A stretch of DNA of 64,000 nucleotides from Venturia oleaginea (GCA_013176395.1 JABMLP010000002.1:1860001-1924000); one strand, 5' to 3'. Shown: positions 23,045-34,898, counted from the stretch's first letter. The notes: generated by a model from the letters alone, not told the origin. Numbers and translations: made by a program.

Positions 23045-24184
23045 TTATTCCTCATCATCCTTCTCCAACCACTCGCCAAACTCATTCAGTCGCCTCTCTT
23101 CTTCTGCATCCTTGTCGACCTTCTTGGTGTTTCTTGACTTCTTGAACTTCTCGGTGCCATCGGCAATCTCTGCAATTACCTTCTGACCACCGAAATGACG
23201 TCCGTTCATCAGCTCCACACAGGCATCGGCAGCTTCAGTGGTGCTGAAGCGTACGCTAACGACTCCGTCGGCCTCTTCGTCGAACAGAGTGACATTCGCA
23301 ACTGCGCCGAGTTTACTGCACTCTTCCTTGATATCGTCTGTGATTTCCTGTTTTGCATCGGCATCTGCCTTGAGCTCCTCCTGGGTGAACATATGCTTCA
23401 GGATCACCATTTTGTCCCATCGAGATGCCACCGTTGACTGCGGTTGTGGGTCATCATCGTCCCAGTCGGCAAGCTTGTTGTTGAGTTTTTGCGTCTTTTT
23501 GATGACCTTTTTCTTGTCCTTCATGTTGACTTGTTTGCCTGGAACATCGCCTGACGCATCCTGTTGTTTTTTGTACGAGTAGTCTGCTGCTTTAACTCTC
23601 ATTCTGCCATCTGGACCAGTCTCGCCGAGCCGAAAGTCGTAGTCATCGAGCATTTGTACGGCCAAGGCTACAGATTCGGGTCTGAAGTACACGACGAGTG
23701 CGTCGCCTTTTGGATTTCCAGCATCGTCCGTGTATAGCTTTATTCGTGGTTTGCCGCTGTCCACCTCTTCCGCGATAATGCCGTACTTCGAAAACACATC
23801 GTGGACCTCTTCAACCGTGACATCTAGAGGCAGGGATGTGACATAGACGGCTGTATTGACGCGCTCTTTCTTTTCCTTCTTCGGCCTTTTGTTGCCACCA
23901 CTGTTTGCATTGTCGTTTAATTTCCTCTTTTTGATCGATGCTTCTGCTGACTCCGACTCGTCGACACCTGCTACCGCGTATGCCTGCTGCTGTTGCTCGA
24001 GCAGTTTCTCATCAACTGCTGCTGTCCATTTCCCAAGCGATTCCTCCCACTCCCATTCTGAGCCGTCGTGATCTTCTAATATGTATTTGCCATCCTGTCG
24101 CGAGAACGAGACGCGTGGATCTGCACTGAACTCTTCTACAGAGGAAGGGAAAGGCACCCTGTTTGGGTGTGGTACGGTAGCCAT
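23045..24184 (-). CDS. CUS2: Cus2/HTATSF1-type U2 snRNP splicing factor
   Basis: An intronless 379-aa protein with an ATG at 24182-24184. An N-terminal acidic/aromatic region (YILEDHDGSEWEWEESLGKW) precedes a Lys-rich nuclear-localisation stretch (KRPKKEKKE). RRM1 (about 109-200; AVYVTSLPLDVT, then DALVVYFRPESV) and a second RRM of U2AF-homology-motif type (about 255-345; GVVSVRFSTTEAADACVELM, then the RHF of GRHFGG) follow. The tail is acidic and basic. This order is that of human HTATSF1 and yeast Cus2, which bind SF3b1 and assist U2 snRNP remodelling in prespliceosome assembly. It is the first of the conserved genes to the right of the accessory region. Orthology rests on domain order and motif similarity only. 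Confidence 0.85.
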   Translation of the reverse strand: MATVPHPNRVPFPSSVEEFSADPRVSFSRQDGKYILEDHDGSEWEWEESLGKWTAAVDEKLLEQQQQAYAVAGVDESESAEASIKKRKLNDNANSGGNKRPKKEKKERVNTAVYVTSLPLDVTVEEVHDVFSKYGIIAEEVDSGKPRIKLYTDDAGNPKGDALVVYFRPESVALAVQMLDDYDFRLGETGPDGRMRVKAADYSYKKQQDASGDVPGKQVNMKDKKKVIKKTQKLNNKLADWDDDDPQPQSTVASRWDKMVILKHMFTQEELKADADAKQEITDDIKEECSKLGAVANVTLFDEEADGVVSVRFSTTEAADACVELMNGRHFGGQKVIAEIADGTEKFKKSRNTKKVDKDAEEERRLNEFGEWLEKDDEE

Positions 24185-25311
24185 TACGCTGAGAGGATCT
24201 TGACCTCAAAACTGTGGCTTTGTTTAGTCCCGGGGCCTAGAGCGACAATCGCGATGGCTTTGACTGTATTTCTGGCGGATTCTCTTCCAAGGTAGCCAGG
24301 TGTTTGCGACCACTTTCCCGCTTTGAAGCGCTTGAAGGAAGTCGAAGCGTAGGCGTACGTTGGAATAGCTTGGAGATGGCGAAGCCCGTGTGAAGATTCT
24401 ATCGGCCGAGGAGGTTAGAATACAATGCTTGTTCGTTACACCTACGTTGTGTGTTGCCTAGGCGGTTGCGATCGCATTGGTCTCAACAACCAAGGATGTG
24501 CAACCAAAGCCTAAAGGCGGCGAAGATTTCAGCAATCGAATGCGTAGGGTTTAGGTTTTGCTACAGAGTGTTTCTTCGCCTTTGGGCGCAGATGCTTTAG
24601 AGCCATACAGATGTTCACCAAGAACGATGCCAGGCGGAGAGGCGTCTTCAGCCTCCCGAACGGATCACTTACCAGGTGGATGATCGCATCAAGTCATTCA
24701 GTGTGTTTGGAAGAAGCGTTGAGGAGAATAGTCGTACGTATGGCGATGTGCGACGCTTGTGGATCTTCGTGTTGATGTTGGAGTATCTGAAGCTCTTCTG
24801 GCATCAATTGAATGTTGGGGTTCATATTATGTCTTGGCGCTTTCACCAGGGCCGACTTTCGGTGAGAGCCTAAGAGGTTTGTTGAATTGTTTGATTTGTC
24901 CAATTACTACTTCGCTAAAAACTATCAATAATTCATCTGGATATCTAACATAATCGGCATCCCTTCATCTTGTCCAACCTCGCACCTGCCATCGTCAAAT
25001 GTACTAGGCCAGCCATTCGAATTAAGCAATTGAGGTATCTCGGTGGTAAAAAAGGAACAAGGTCTATCTCTGCGACCTACAGCCAGTCTGACTGAATGTC
25101 CAAGCCCAGGTCCAAACGCCCCTCTTTTAGGTAGTGCAACGCCCAAACCTGATTGCAAGAATACAATAAAAGCAAAGGTTTGACAGCAAGCTGGTCGAGA
25201 AGCTGCTCGAGCACATACATTCAGATCGTTAGAACTTATTGGTGAGATTCATTGAGATCTCTCAATCCATGCCAACCTGGATTTACTACGACGGGAATTA
25301 GATGCAGCATG
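24185..25311. other. Intergenic, no supported gene
   Basis: Promoter of the CUS2-like gene and 3' flank of the ammonium transporter. Only short non-conserved ORFs. Confidence 0.45.
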
Positions 25312-27066
25312 TTACGTTATCGGGCTGTAACTAACTGGCTCGAGCGAAGCTAAAGGGCGGGACGAATCATAGGATTTTGGTTCACCAGGATAATGTCCAT
25401 TGGCAGAATGCGAATGCGAGGACTGGTCATCCATCTCATCAAGCGCTTTCACTTCTCGTGAGAGCTCGACGTAGTCATACTGTTTGTGGCGTTAGTCTTA
25501 ATTCGAGTCATAGAACGTCCCAAGCGAGGAAACTTACAGCGAACTCTCCAATTTCAACATCGTCGATTCCGAGAATTTCTTCCTCTTCAGAAGCACGAAG
25601 CTTTAGAACTGGGATATATTTGCCCAAGAAGTCGAGCACAGCAAGAATCAGGCAGGTGCCAAGGAAAGAGTAGGCGCCGCCAGAGACAGAATCGGCCAAT
25701 TGGTAACCAAGCTGGATCCAGTGGTGATTGAGCCAGCCACCTCGAATATGGTTGATGCCGTCCAGAAACGCAATGTAATCAGCAGCGAAGAAGGCGGTCA
25801 GGATATTGCCAACGAAGCCACCTACGGCGTGGACAGCAAAGATATCGAGCGCATCATCGCAGCGCAAGAAGTATTTGAGCTTGGTAGCGTAATTGCAGGC
25901 TGCGCCTCCGACAACTCCATAGACAACCGCAGCCCACGGTGGCACATATCCGGATCCAGGAGTAATGGCAACAAGACCAGCAATGACGCCCGAGCAGAAT
26001 CCGACAGTGGACCATTTCCTTTCCAAGCGGTAGTCGACAAGACACCAAGTGATTCCACCACAGCATGCCGCAAGGTTGGTGACAACAGCAGCCATGACAG
26101 CGCGCATATTTGCGCCCAGGGCCGAACCAGCGTTGAAGCCAAACCAACCAACCCAGAGGAAAACAGTGCCGATAACTATATGGGTAACATTGTGAGGGCG
26201 ATAGTTGAGTTCCTGGGTTCCGTGTCCTCTTCTCTTGCCGAGCATGTAGGAGTATGCGAGTGCGGCGCAACCAGATGCAATATGCACGGGAGTTCCACCA
26301 GCGAAGTCGTAACCACCCATTTTGAAGACCCATCCGTGCGGATTCCATGTCCAGCAAGCAATAGCGTCATAGATGACTGTTGTCCATACGAACATGTAAA
26401 TGAGAGCTGGAAGCATGCGGCCACGTTCAGCAACTGCACCAATTGCAAGAACCACTCTATGTCGCATGTCAGTCACCATGTTGCTCCGGTCGTCCCAGAC
26501 GGTACTTACGTGATACAAGCGAACATGCCCTGGTAGATACAGAACAGGAGATCTGGAATCAGAGGGCTGGCAACAGATGGCTGTGCTAGCACGCCCATTA
26601 GAGCAAAGTTGTCCAGAGCACCCATATATTTGCCAGCCTTATGCGAGAAAGCCAGAGAGTATCCCCAGAAGAACCATTGGAAGGAAACGACTGCGGTTCC
26701 CATTACTGAAAGCCATAGCAGCGATAAAGCTGACTTTCTTCGAGCAAGACCTGAGTAGAAGAAGCTGTTTGTCTGTGTTACTGGTTGTGATTGAAGTCCT
26801 GGTAGTGGGTGGTACGTACCCAACGCCGGGAATCATGAGCAAGACCAATGCAGTGGACATAAGCACCCATGCAATATTTCCCGTCTATACTTTACGTTAG
26901 CTTTCGTGTTTTCACAACAATTAATGCTGTTTCCCACTCCGTAATATATATTGAGGTTTTGCGTCAGAGAATCTCCGCCAGTCTTGGGCAAGCTGCCATC
27001 GGTAGGATATGGGACCAGCGTTACGTACGGCAACACTGGAGTGGCCGGAGTCGTTGCTGCCGACAT
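25312..27066 (-). CDS. Mep/Amt-type ammonium transporter
   Basis: An about 511-aa membrane protein in five exons starting at the ATG 27064-27066. The small second exon (TGNIAWVLMSTALVLLMIPG) completes the first helix. FFYSGLARRKSALS, then GGYDFAGGTPVHIASG (conserved Asp and first pore His) and DIFAVHAVGGF (second pore His), identify the Mep/Amt/Rh family, with about eleven transmembrane helices. The hydrophilic C terminus (EEEEILGIDDVEIGEFAYDYVEL) continues in the last exon as a Ser/His-rich cytosolic tail that ends SYSPIT. It takes up ammonium at the plasma membrane, and Mep2-type members also act as sensors. Intron 1 uses a GTGGGA donor. Clustered GATA motifs upstream fit AreA/Nit2 nitrogen control. 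Confidence 0.92.
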
Positions 27067-27216
27067 GTTCGCTGGTGTAGTGTCCCCGCTCTCAGCGTCG
27101 CTGTAAATTTAGAATTGGAGAAGTATGAGGGATGTGGAGAGAAGGTGTTTAGCGGAAATAGAGGTTGATAACAGCGTATGGTCAGGCTATTCGTGTAGAG
27201 CCGGGTAGCGCGGGCA

Positions 27217-27361
27217 GATACGAATGGCTTATCGGCAAGGTGATCCTGAAAGAGTGACAGAGGTTCGTGGCTTCGAGGATCCGACGGATTCGAGGTCGAA
27301 TGGTCGCACGGCGGAATGGTCGGGCAGGCAAATGCGAGGCGTGCTCGGATAGATAAAGATA
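27217..27361 (-). promoter_or_regulatory. Cluster of GATA-factor motifs upstream of ammonium transporter
   Basis: Three GATA cores lie within 14 bp (27348-27361, ggatagataaagatag). Further GATA/TATC cores lie at about 27217 and 27230, roughly 150-295 bp upstream of the start codon. Paired GATA sites are the usual target of AreA/Nit2-type nitrogen regulators. Confidence 0.5.
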
Positions 27362-29190
27362 GAGAAAGGCTCGTCAGTACTTAACCTCACCGCTACCACA
27401 TCCAAGATCTGGGGGATGGGATACAGGTCTGGGGATGGGAACTGCGAAGCGAGAAACGGCGGAGGTGTGCAATTTCATCAAAGTAGCTTCAGAGGCGGAA
27501 GCTTTGTTGGCATCGGAGTCCCTTTCAATATTGTCGACGCTTGCCGGGATATTGCAAGCCACTATCAGTACCTAGCTCATGCGGGCAGCCCATGGAAGAT
27601 CCAAAGGACTGGATATTTGCCCAAGGACTGGCGGACATGGTCAGCTCCAGCCGTAAGGAGGGATGCACTGTGCCCTTGGACCTTGCTTGATTGGCCTGTC
27701 CGTATCGCAGCGAAACTGGAGAGGTGATGAAGGAACAACAAGCAGTTCAAGGTTCAAGGGGCTTACTACGTAGTACGAACAAGTAGAATACAGCTAGAGG
27801 CGCTGGTCCGAGTCTGGACTCATAGGTCACCAGCAACAGCCATTGCCCAAGACTCGGCGGATCCATTCCCTCGCCTGCTCGCCCTTGTCTTTTGAATTTC
27901 CATTAGAGACGGAGGGGAGTATTCTCGTCGTCGCCGAGGTTGACTGCCGCCTCCCGCTGTCAGTTTCAGACGTTCCGATCCCCTAAAAGCAACAACAAGC
28001 GATAATACCTGGATTCATCAAAACGGCTAGAGGAACCAGGCTGAAGATCATTGGCCTTGACGTGCATTGTGGAGTTATTGGAGGCCTCTTCAGACCATAC
28101 CAGTCCTGCGTTGATTATTTCCTCGTTCGAACCGTCTTTGTTTTTCCCATACGAGCCCAGGGTCCGTCTGAGTCGTGAAGGGCAGCACCCGTTGGTCGTC
28201 AAGGGCAGCACCCGTTGGTCGTGAAGAGCAGCATCCGCCGAGTCGCACCGTCAGGCTCTCACCACTTATCGCGTGACGCTGCCGTCGCCTCAACGCCATG
28301 GTTTCGACCATTGATCTAGCCGTCTCCGGGATTATGGTCGTTGTGTCACCTTACACTTACACTCCATCCTGGCAACGTGCGAGATAAATTTGAGTTTGCT
28401 GACGAACGCTGCAGTTGCCCAGCGAAATTTCATACTCTGCCGTGTCATCTGTAAATTTTTGACTTGGGCCGAGCAGATCTGCGCAACTCAGATTGAAGGT
28501 TTGGGAACTTGGCGCCTGTGCTACACCAGCACGTCGTATTGTAATCCACGGGTCATCTCGATATCTTGCCCATCCATCGCTTAGTGTGGTCGAGCGTCAG
28601 GCAGCCACTCCAAGGGCAAAGGAAGTCACGTTTCCGACCTTTGTTTAACAGCCTAGAACTGCCAGTGGCCCATCACCGTCACTGTAGCAAGTACTCCGTA
28701 GCAACTGATGCGACCGATAACACATAGAGTCCATGCACTTCATCCAAAGTCATAGCTTCGCCGCGCGCTCTCATCTCAAAATCTATTGAAATGGATAACA
28801 TCATCTCAAATACAAAGCCAATCCACAACTCATTCCATCCTGGAAACAAAGGGCCATTCTTCTGTCGCGTTAATTTGCCAACCCTTTGAAGGGCAGGATA
28901 GTCTAAAAAACAGTCCACTCGAAAGAGCATTCTCAACAGACAACAGAAGTTTACCCGGAGAGTGCTATTCACCCGAGAAAACAAGCGGCATCAGGAATCT
29001 CAATCATTAACGATGCTGGTAAATCATAAAACATCATATAGAAGCTAGCAGTATCGTCCAAAAGGGTATCAAATCGTCCTTTCAGCATTGTAACTCATGT
29101 ATACATGACCGTATCAGTATCGTTGCTTGACACCCCGTATCAAGTCCCCAAAACAGACAATACCTATCCCATGATATGGAACAAACCCAT
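27362..29190. other. Intergenic with a small minisatellite
   Basis: No coding feature was recognised. A 23-bp unit (gtcaagggcagcacccgttg type) occurs about 2.6 times at 28176-28240. Confidence 0.45.
28176..28240. repeat. 23-bp tandem repeat, about 2.6 copies
   Basis: The unit is tcgtgaagggcagcacccgt plus tgg. Two full copies differ by one base and a third is partial. Confidence 0.8.
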
Positions 29191-32170
29191 CTATTTCTTG
29201 ATCGTCTTCAACAGCGGCGCAATTCTTTTCTTCCTACTCAAACCAACCCGGAGAGGAACCTTACTCTTATTCAATGGTGAATGCTGTACCGCGACCTTGG
29301 TACCAGCACTCTTCTGCGACGACCCAGAATGCTGTTCAGGAGTCGAAGGAGGAATGGCTGCGCTCTTGGGTGTCGGGCCTGGGGTCTGCGATTGCTCCTT
29401 AGGCTCCTCAGGATTGGCAGCCAGTATCTCGGGTTCTGGTGCCTTTGGGGGAGTGACCTTGTCAGCAGTCTTGGTAGATTCGGTGACAGGAGGCTCAACC
29501 GTTTCAACATCCACTGCCGTTTCGACAATTTTCTTCGGTCGTCCTCGCCCCTTTTTCGCGGGCTGTGTAGGAGCGGCAACGTCCATGGTATCCTTGCCGT
29601 CATTTGCCTTCGATTTCTTAGTCGGCAAAGACTTTGTACGCTTGGCTGTAGATTCCGGTGTTGCTTTCGGTAGCTCGTGTTCTGCAATAAAGTCCTCCTC
29701 GTCAGAGTCAACAGCCTTCCTCTTAGATGCAGTCTTGACCGCCGATCTTGGTGGCTCAGGTTCGGGCTCAGCGATTATTTCCTCCTCGCCATCAGAGTCG
29801 ACCATCTTCCTCTTCGAAGCATTTTTAAGCGCCGGTTTGGATGGCCCAGGTTCGGCAACGATCTCGTCCTCTTTATCAGAGTTAGCGACCTTGTCTCGCC
29901 TATACTTCTGCGTGGACAATATATGCTTGGATGTTGTCTGTGTGGTGGTTTCCTTGGTGACAACTTTCTCTGCAGCTGGTTCGGTGGCAGGTAATGGAGT
30001 AGAGTCCAACCCAATCTCATCCCTAAGGTACTTCTCCTCTTCCTGCGCCGCTGATCTGTTGGGAGGTTCAATTTCATCAACCGTGGGGTAAAAGGTCTTA
30101 TCTCCACTTCCTTGAGTAACTTGTACAGCCAATAGCTCGGAGGTTGCCATTGTTGGCTCTGACTGCTTCGTGGACTCAGGCTGATTTGTAGACTCCAGCT
30201 GCTTGTTAGCCTTTGCCTGCTTCGTTGACTTCGATCGAGTTTTGCTAGGCTTCTTGCTAGGCGAGTTCTCCTTGCCACCAGATGACTGTCCAAGCAGATT
30301 TTCATCAGCGCGTTCGACGTTGCCAGAGCTTTCCTCCAAAGCTGCTTTAGTCTGCCGTGGCGTGAAGCCCATACTACCAATATGAGCCATCTTGTCTGCA
30401 TCCACTGTGGCCTCTGGGCTGCCAGCAGAAATCTCACTTGTTGTCTTTCTCCTCTTCAGTTTCGATGTCGCCAATTTCTCTGGACGCTTCGAGTAGTCAA
30501 TGCTGTTGTCCTCCACGATTCTGGCTGATCGTGACCGACTGGGTCGAGGTTTATATTGTTCTTTGGGTAGGCCAATGGCGAGATCATCCCAATTAAGCGT
30601 TACATCTTTGCTCGGATCGTTTTCCTTCTCTTCGATTTTCTGTTTCTTTTGCATTACGGGCTGGGGTATCTCAACAACGACTGGAGATACTGTTTGTGGC
30701 GAAGGCATAGGATGCATCTGGGACAGCATCGCAGCAACATTGAGTGCTAAAGCATGGTCAACAGGTTCCGAAGGAGCAGGCGCAGAGTCAATGATACGTT
30801 GAGGCAGAGTGTCTCCAAGATTGCTCTGCACTGGTTCTGGAGCGACAGGCGTAGGAATTTGTGCAGAGGGTTTCCTAGGTTCCTTTTCAGCTGTTGGACG
30901 AGATGGAATCTCTACGGCGTGTGATTTTCGTCTCTTGGCTGTAGACTGGGGAGCAGCAGGTGCATGTTCATGATCAGTGGGTTTCGTAATTGAATCTTCT
31001 GCCATAATTCGAGACATAGTCTCCACCGCATGTGATCTTCGTCGCTTGGCTGTAGAGATTGGCATGTCCATGGCGAGCTCATCTTCCAAATCTCCTGGAC
31101 TTCTACTTGTGATTGATTTGGCGCCCATCGTTTTTGTTCTTCGAAATTTGCTGGAACTGGGCTTCTTTGAGACGGATGTCGGAGACCTTATTATCGGTAT
31201 AGGGTTTACAGGAGATCCGGGAGGTGTATTGAAAGATCCCAAGAGTAAAGGGGTGTTTCTTGTCAGTAGTTTGGGATCTACTGCCGCTGGACTGGGTTCT
31301 TCTGGTATCAGCATCTGACTGATCTGGGTGATCTTCAAAGGAGTCTGGCTCTTGTCCTGCAATCAATCTTAGTACTATTAATATGCAAACAGATGGAAGA
31401 TATCCTACCTCTGGTGATTGTTCCAGGTATGTCGACCAGGGGAAAGACGAAGTCGTACTCGCAGCCGTCTCCTCGGCCTGCTGAGCTGAAGGATGCAGCA
31501 TTGAATTTGACAAAGCCTGCTCGACCAGAAGCTGCTGCGTCATAGTATTGTCGGGGATGGTACTGGATGGATCTGGAAACATGGATACTGGCTCATGTTC
31601 CTGGAATTCCTGTCTCAATGAGGCTGGAATACTCCATGGCTTTTCAGGAGACTTGTGACCAGGCTCAGCTTCTTCTCGGTGTATAATTGTCGCGCCTGGG
31701 CTTTCCTGCTCGTCGGCCTTTAGATCATCAAACAAGCTGCTTCCAGGATTGAGCAAGTTTTGTGTACGTTTAGTTGAGCTTCCGTATGTCTCGATGGTCT
31801 TTCTTCGTTCTAGCTTTTTCTCTGGCGTGCCCGCTTGTGATGAGTTTGTGGTCTTTCGTCTCTTGCTGGCGCGCAAAGGGGAGGAGGCGGGACCTGTAGG
31901 ATTATGACTTGGACGAGCTGGACTGGAGCCAATCAAATCCTGTTGGGCATGCTGTATGTCGCGCATCAGACGGTCTGATTGAAATGTTAGAGAGCTTTCA
32001 AAATTTGTGGAGGAGTTCAGTGTACCTGTTGAGCTGGTTTCGTTGGTGGATTTTGTACGCGACGGAGTCTTGGGCACAGCTTCCACAGGCGAGGGCGGAT
32101 CTTCTTCGTTCGGACGCGTCGGACTTGTAAGGGAGAAGTCATCATCCGAGTCCTGTATCTCACGCGGCAT
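29191..32170 (-). CDS. Large disordered nuclear protein with UBA-like and AT-hook-like motifs
   Basis: A 975-aa protein in two exons (31409-32170, 29191-31356; 52-nt intron), ATG at 32168-32170. It is mostly low complexity and charged. Recognisable parts are a UBA-like helix bundle in the middle (MGFTPRQTKAALEESSGN, then VERADENLL), an AT-hook-like KKGRGRPKK near residue 870, and many basic nuclear-localisation clusters. Internal repeats include STAKRRRSHAVE/STAKRRKSHAVE and three copies of a basic-then-acidic unit (SKRKMVDSDGEEEIIAEPE, SKRKAVDSDEEDFIAEHE, VANSDKEDEIVAEP) with casein-kinase-2-like SDxE sites. This suggests a chromatin- or ubiquitin-linked nuclear protein. I do not recognise an ortholog with known function. 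The antisense ORFs across it are shadows of its composition. Confidence 0.75.
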
Positions 32171-32897
32171 TGTGGGAGCACAATTGGGGCATTTGTGGTG
32201 GAGTTGATACTTGGTGCCAGGACGCGTCGCGAACGAAACTCTGAGGCACGGGAAAGCTTCTCAACACCACACTGGTCGCCATCACCAATCCAGAACATAA
32301 CATCTAGTTTCCAGCAAATTGTTTCCTCTGCCCTAAAGATGTCCGAGCTATCAAGTTGAAAACGTTCAGAGCATGCATTGTTTCAAAAGTGCTCTAAGAG
32401 CTAAGCAGGATACAAAGGTATTGAGTATTCAAATCGCCACGAGCAGTGAACGAAAGAGAGAGGAAGCCCAACCTCGGTCGTATCAGGCGTTGAGGAAGTT
32501 TCTTCGAGTCCCATACAATTTTCCATCTTTTTGAGAAGCTAGCCTTGGTTTGGCGGATTTGGTGAATGTCAAGACAGGCGCGGAACTGCTACTCTGCAGA
32601 GAAGGTGAAAAATATGCGCCGTCTAGACTGTCCAGTACACTATGACATGGTCACTCTCATTCGGATACTTAGTATAGTCTAATGCCAACGAAAAATCTCC
32701 ATCACCTCTGAGCCGGAGACTTTCAGAGCCCTTTCGGAAACTTTACGGCGAGTCTTGAAAGTAGAAACCGAGAGAGCTCGTAGATTTATTAAAATAACGA
32801 TCCGGCATTGCTCCTTCTTTTCTCATAACCATTATCCTCGATTCCTATTCTCTTTCAATTATCACTTAAGAAAACCAAAATTTCCATCCTCTTAAAA
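32171..32897. other. Divergent promoter region
   Basis: Shared upstream space of the UBA-like gene (-) and the methyltransferase (+). No further feature was recognised. Confidence 0.45.
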
Positions 32898-33729
32898 ATG
32901 CAGCCAACCCCAGAAGAATGGAATACCTTCTACGACGACTTCGCCCAAAAATACGACACCCAGTCCGCCGGAGTAACCAGAGCGCTAGGACAACAACTCC
33001 TCTCTCTCCTCCCGCCCATCTCTCCCACCTCAATCATCCATGACAATGCCTGCGGTCCCGGGGTCATAAGCAGCTCCATACTCACACAGTGCACCCAAGC
33101 GTCCTCCAGCCCTCCTACAATCTACGCCAGACTTCAGCAGAGGAATGGTCGATGTATTGCAAAACACCATTGACACACATGGCCCCAAGACAGTGACTGC
33201 CCAGGTAATGGACGGTTCCGATCTCTCCCCATTCGAAGATTCCAAATTTACCCACTCCATCACCAACTTTGGTATCTTCGCCTTTCCGGATGCAGTCGCT
33301 GCTACAAAGCATATCCATCGAACTCTAAAGCCAGGAGGTGTAGCGGCAATATCGACCTGGAAATATCCCGGGAATCAAGCTTTTGTCAATCAAGTTCTCC
33401 AAGAACTGGCGCCAGGATCGGAGGAGTGGTCTGTGAAAAAGGAGTGGACTGAAGAGGCGAGGCTGAGAAATACTCTGGAGGAAGGTGGATTTGCGAAGCA
33501 GAAGATTGAGATTTGTGAAAGAGGCACTTTATGGAACATTGATGATTTTGAGAAGACGGTGGAACAGTTCAACGGGCCCTTGTGGGATCAAGCAAAGGGA
33601 GGGTTGACCGACGCGCAGAAGGATGGTTGGGAAGTCGCGGTAAGGAAGGTCCTTGGAGCGCGGAAGGGTAAAGGAATCGATATGATTGCCTGGTTAGGTG
33701 TCGCGAGGAAGAAGACGCGTTCTCAGTAG
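32898..33729 (+). pseudogene. Frameshifted class I SAM methyltransferase
   Basis: The first frame from the ATG at 32898 gives a typical methyltransferase start (WNTFYDDFAQKYD), motif I as NACGPGV, and reads to TIYA at 33126-33128. The second frame (+1) continues with DFSRGMVDVLQ, the DGSDLSPFEDSKFTHSITNF motif, LKPGGVAAISTW and a C terminus ending RKKTRSQ. Dropping a single A at about 33129-33131 makes the two halves a continuous ~277-codon protein. The join falls in the SAM-binding acidic strand, which argues against an intron here. The family methylates small molecules or other substrates; the target is unknown. It may be a genuine null allele or a base-call error, since both halves look well preserved. 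Confidence 0.75.
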
Positions 33730-34200
33730 AGAACTCAGTTTTCCTTCATCTCACAGTCGAGACCAGCTTAACAATCTATCCTAGTCCAGTATCAATAGCT
33801 CCTCATTTCTCGCAAATTCAAGTATCATTGGAAAAAACTCGCATCGACTTTGACGCATACTTCCAGAAAAGCTGGCTAGCAGGATCCCGAGATCAGTAAG
33901 CATTCCCAGTAATTGATGGGCGTTGTGCTGTTGAACCACGCGCCCGGGTCTCTGTCAAGGGTGATTGCCCTAGTAGTGGATGGAACAGAGCTGTAAGACC
34001 GAAGAATACAACGAAAGCAGGACGTAAGAAAGCGACAGAATTGCAAGGTCTTACCGAGAACCAACCACGACATCGACCATGACAGATTGATACATTAGTA
34101 GACTAGTAAACAAACTCTGTGGGAACACTTCCTCCGCACCATTAGCGTAACATCACGGAAAGAAAGTCACAACGCCACATCCAATGTGCAACGCAGCCTC
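33730..34200. other. Intergenic, convergent 3' ends
   Basis: Lies between the methyltransferase (+) and the wall-protein gene (-). Nothing was recognised. Confidence 0.45.
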
Positions 34201-34869
34201 CTACTGCCACTGAGGCTGAGGTTCAGCTGGCGTGTTCGCCTCAGTAGGACGTCCCGTGTTCGCCTCAGTAGGACTTCCCCACCCATAATTCGGCCCACCA
34301 GAAACGCTCGAAACCTGCCCACCATAAACTGAAATTGCACGTGATAGCCCTTCCAAACTCGGTGCCGACAAGGTCTGTCCGAGTGACGCTGTTCCCCGCG
34401 GCACCTTTTGAAGTAGCGTGTTAACCAAAGTCTGGGCCGCCGTCTGCTGCCCCTTCAACTGCTCAAGTACAACAGGCACCAAGCCTGCCTTCTCAAACAA
34501 GGGTTTCTTGCTCACGAGTGCTTCGGAGACTTTGTCAACTGCTTTGTTGAGGTCGAGTGTAGGGCCGGTGATGGCAAGGAGGCCAGCAAAATCGAGGTTG
34601 CGAGCTGCTTGAACTCTTTTCGTGCCGTTGACTATGGTGCTGAGGAGGCCTTCAGATGCTGTCACAATGGGGGCAGCGCTTTGGATGTTGCCGTCGAATC
34701 CTTTAACAACAACGCTGAGGGCGATGGTGTTGTCGACAACGCTGATGATAACGTCTTTGATGGTAGTATCAGCGAAGGATTGCTCCCCCAAGGACTTGGG
34801 AAGGGCAAGAGGTGAGGCTATGATTGGAACTGCGAGGAGAGCAAACGAGAGAAAGTTTATAAGCATCAT
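34201..34869 (-). CDS. HsbA/Mp1-type secreted cell-wall protein
   Basis: A 222-aa protein when started at the ATG pair 34864-34869 (MMLINF). A signal peptide (FLSFALLAVPIIASPLALP) leads into a helical domain with the spacing of fungal hydrophobic-surface-binding / cell-wall galactomannoprotein families (TTIKDVIISVVDNTIALS, AARNLDFAGLLAITGPTLDL, KKPLFEKAGLVPVVLEQLKG). The C-terminal tail repeats the unit PTEANT and is Pro/Gly rich. It is likely secreted or wall-bound and may bind surfaces or lipids. The frame stays open upstream through an 18-bp minisatellite to another true ATG at 35098-35100, which would add 77 residues including a run of FQSLQP hexapeptides. I prefer the downstream start because it gives a clean signal peptide. 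Confidence 0.75.
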   Translation of the reverse strand: MMLINFLSFALLAVPIIASPLALPKSLGEQSFADTTIKDVIISVVDNTIALSVVVKGFDGNIQSAAPIVTASEGLLSTIVNGTKRVQAARNLDFAGLLAITGPTLDLNKAVDKVSEALVSKKPLFEKAGLVPVVLEQLKGQQTAAQTLVNTLLQKVPRGTASLGQTLSAPSLEGLSRAISVYGGQVSSVSGGPNYGWGSPTEANTGRPTEANTPAEPQPQWQ

Positions 34870-34898
34870 TTTAAAGATAGTGTGATGGACTGACGGTA

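Noticed and set aside
25700..26536. A 278-codon plus-strand frame opposite the ammonium transporter.
   Set aside because: It is the antisense shadow of a conserved coding exon and has no family features.
29105..30091. A 328-codon plus-strand frame opposite the UBA-like gene.
   Set aside because: It mirrors the low-complexity codon use of the real minus-strand gene.
33081..33132. A GT-AG intron (GTGCAC to TTCAG) that would restore the methyltransferase frame.
   Set aside because: It would delete the TIYA-DFS strand that holds the SAM-binding acidic residue, and both sides of the frameshift read as normal coding sequence. A one-base insertion explains the data better.
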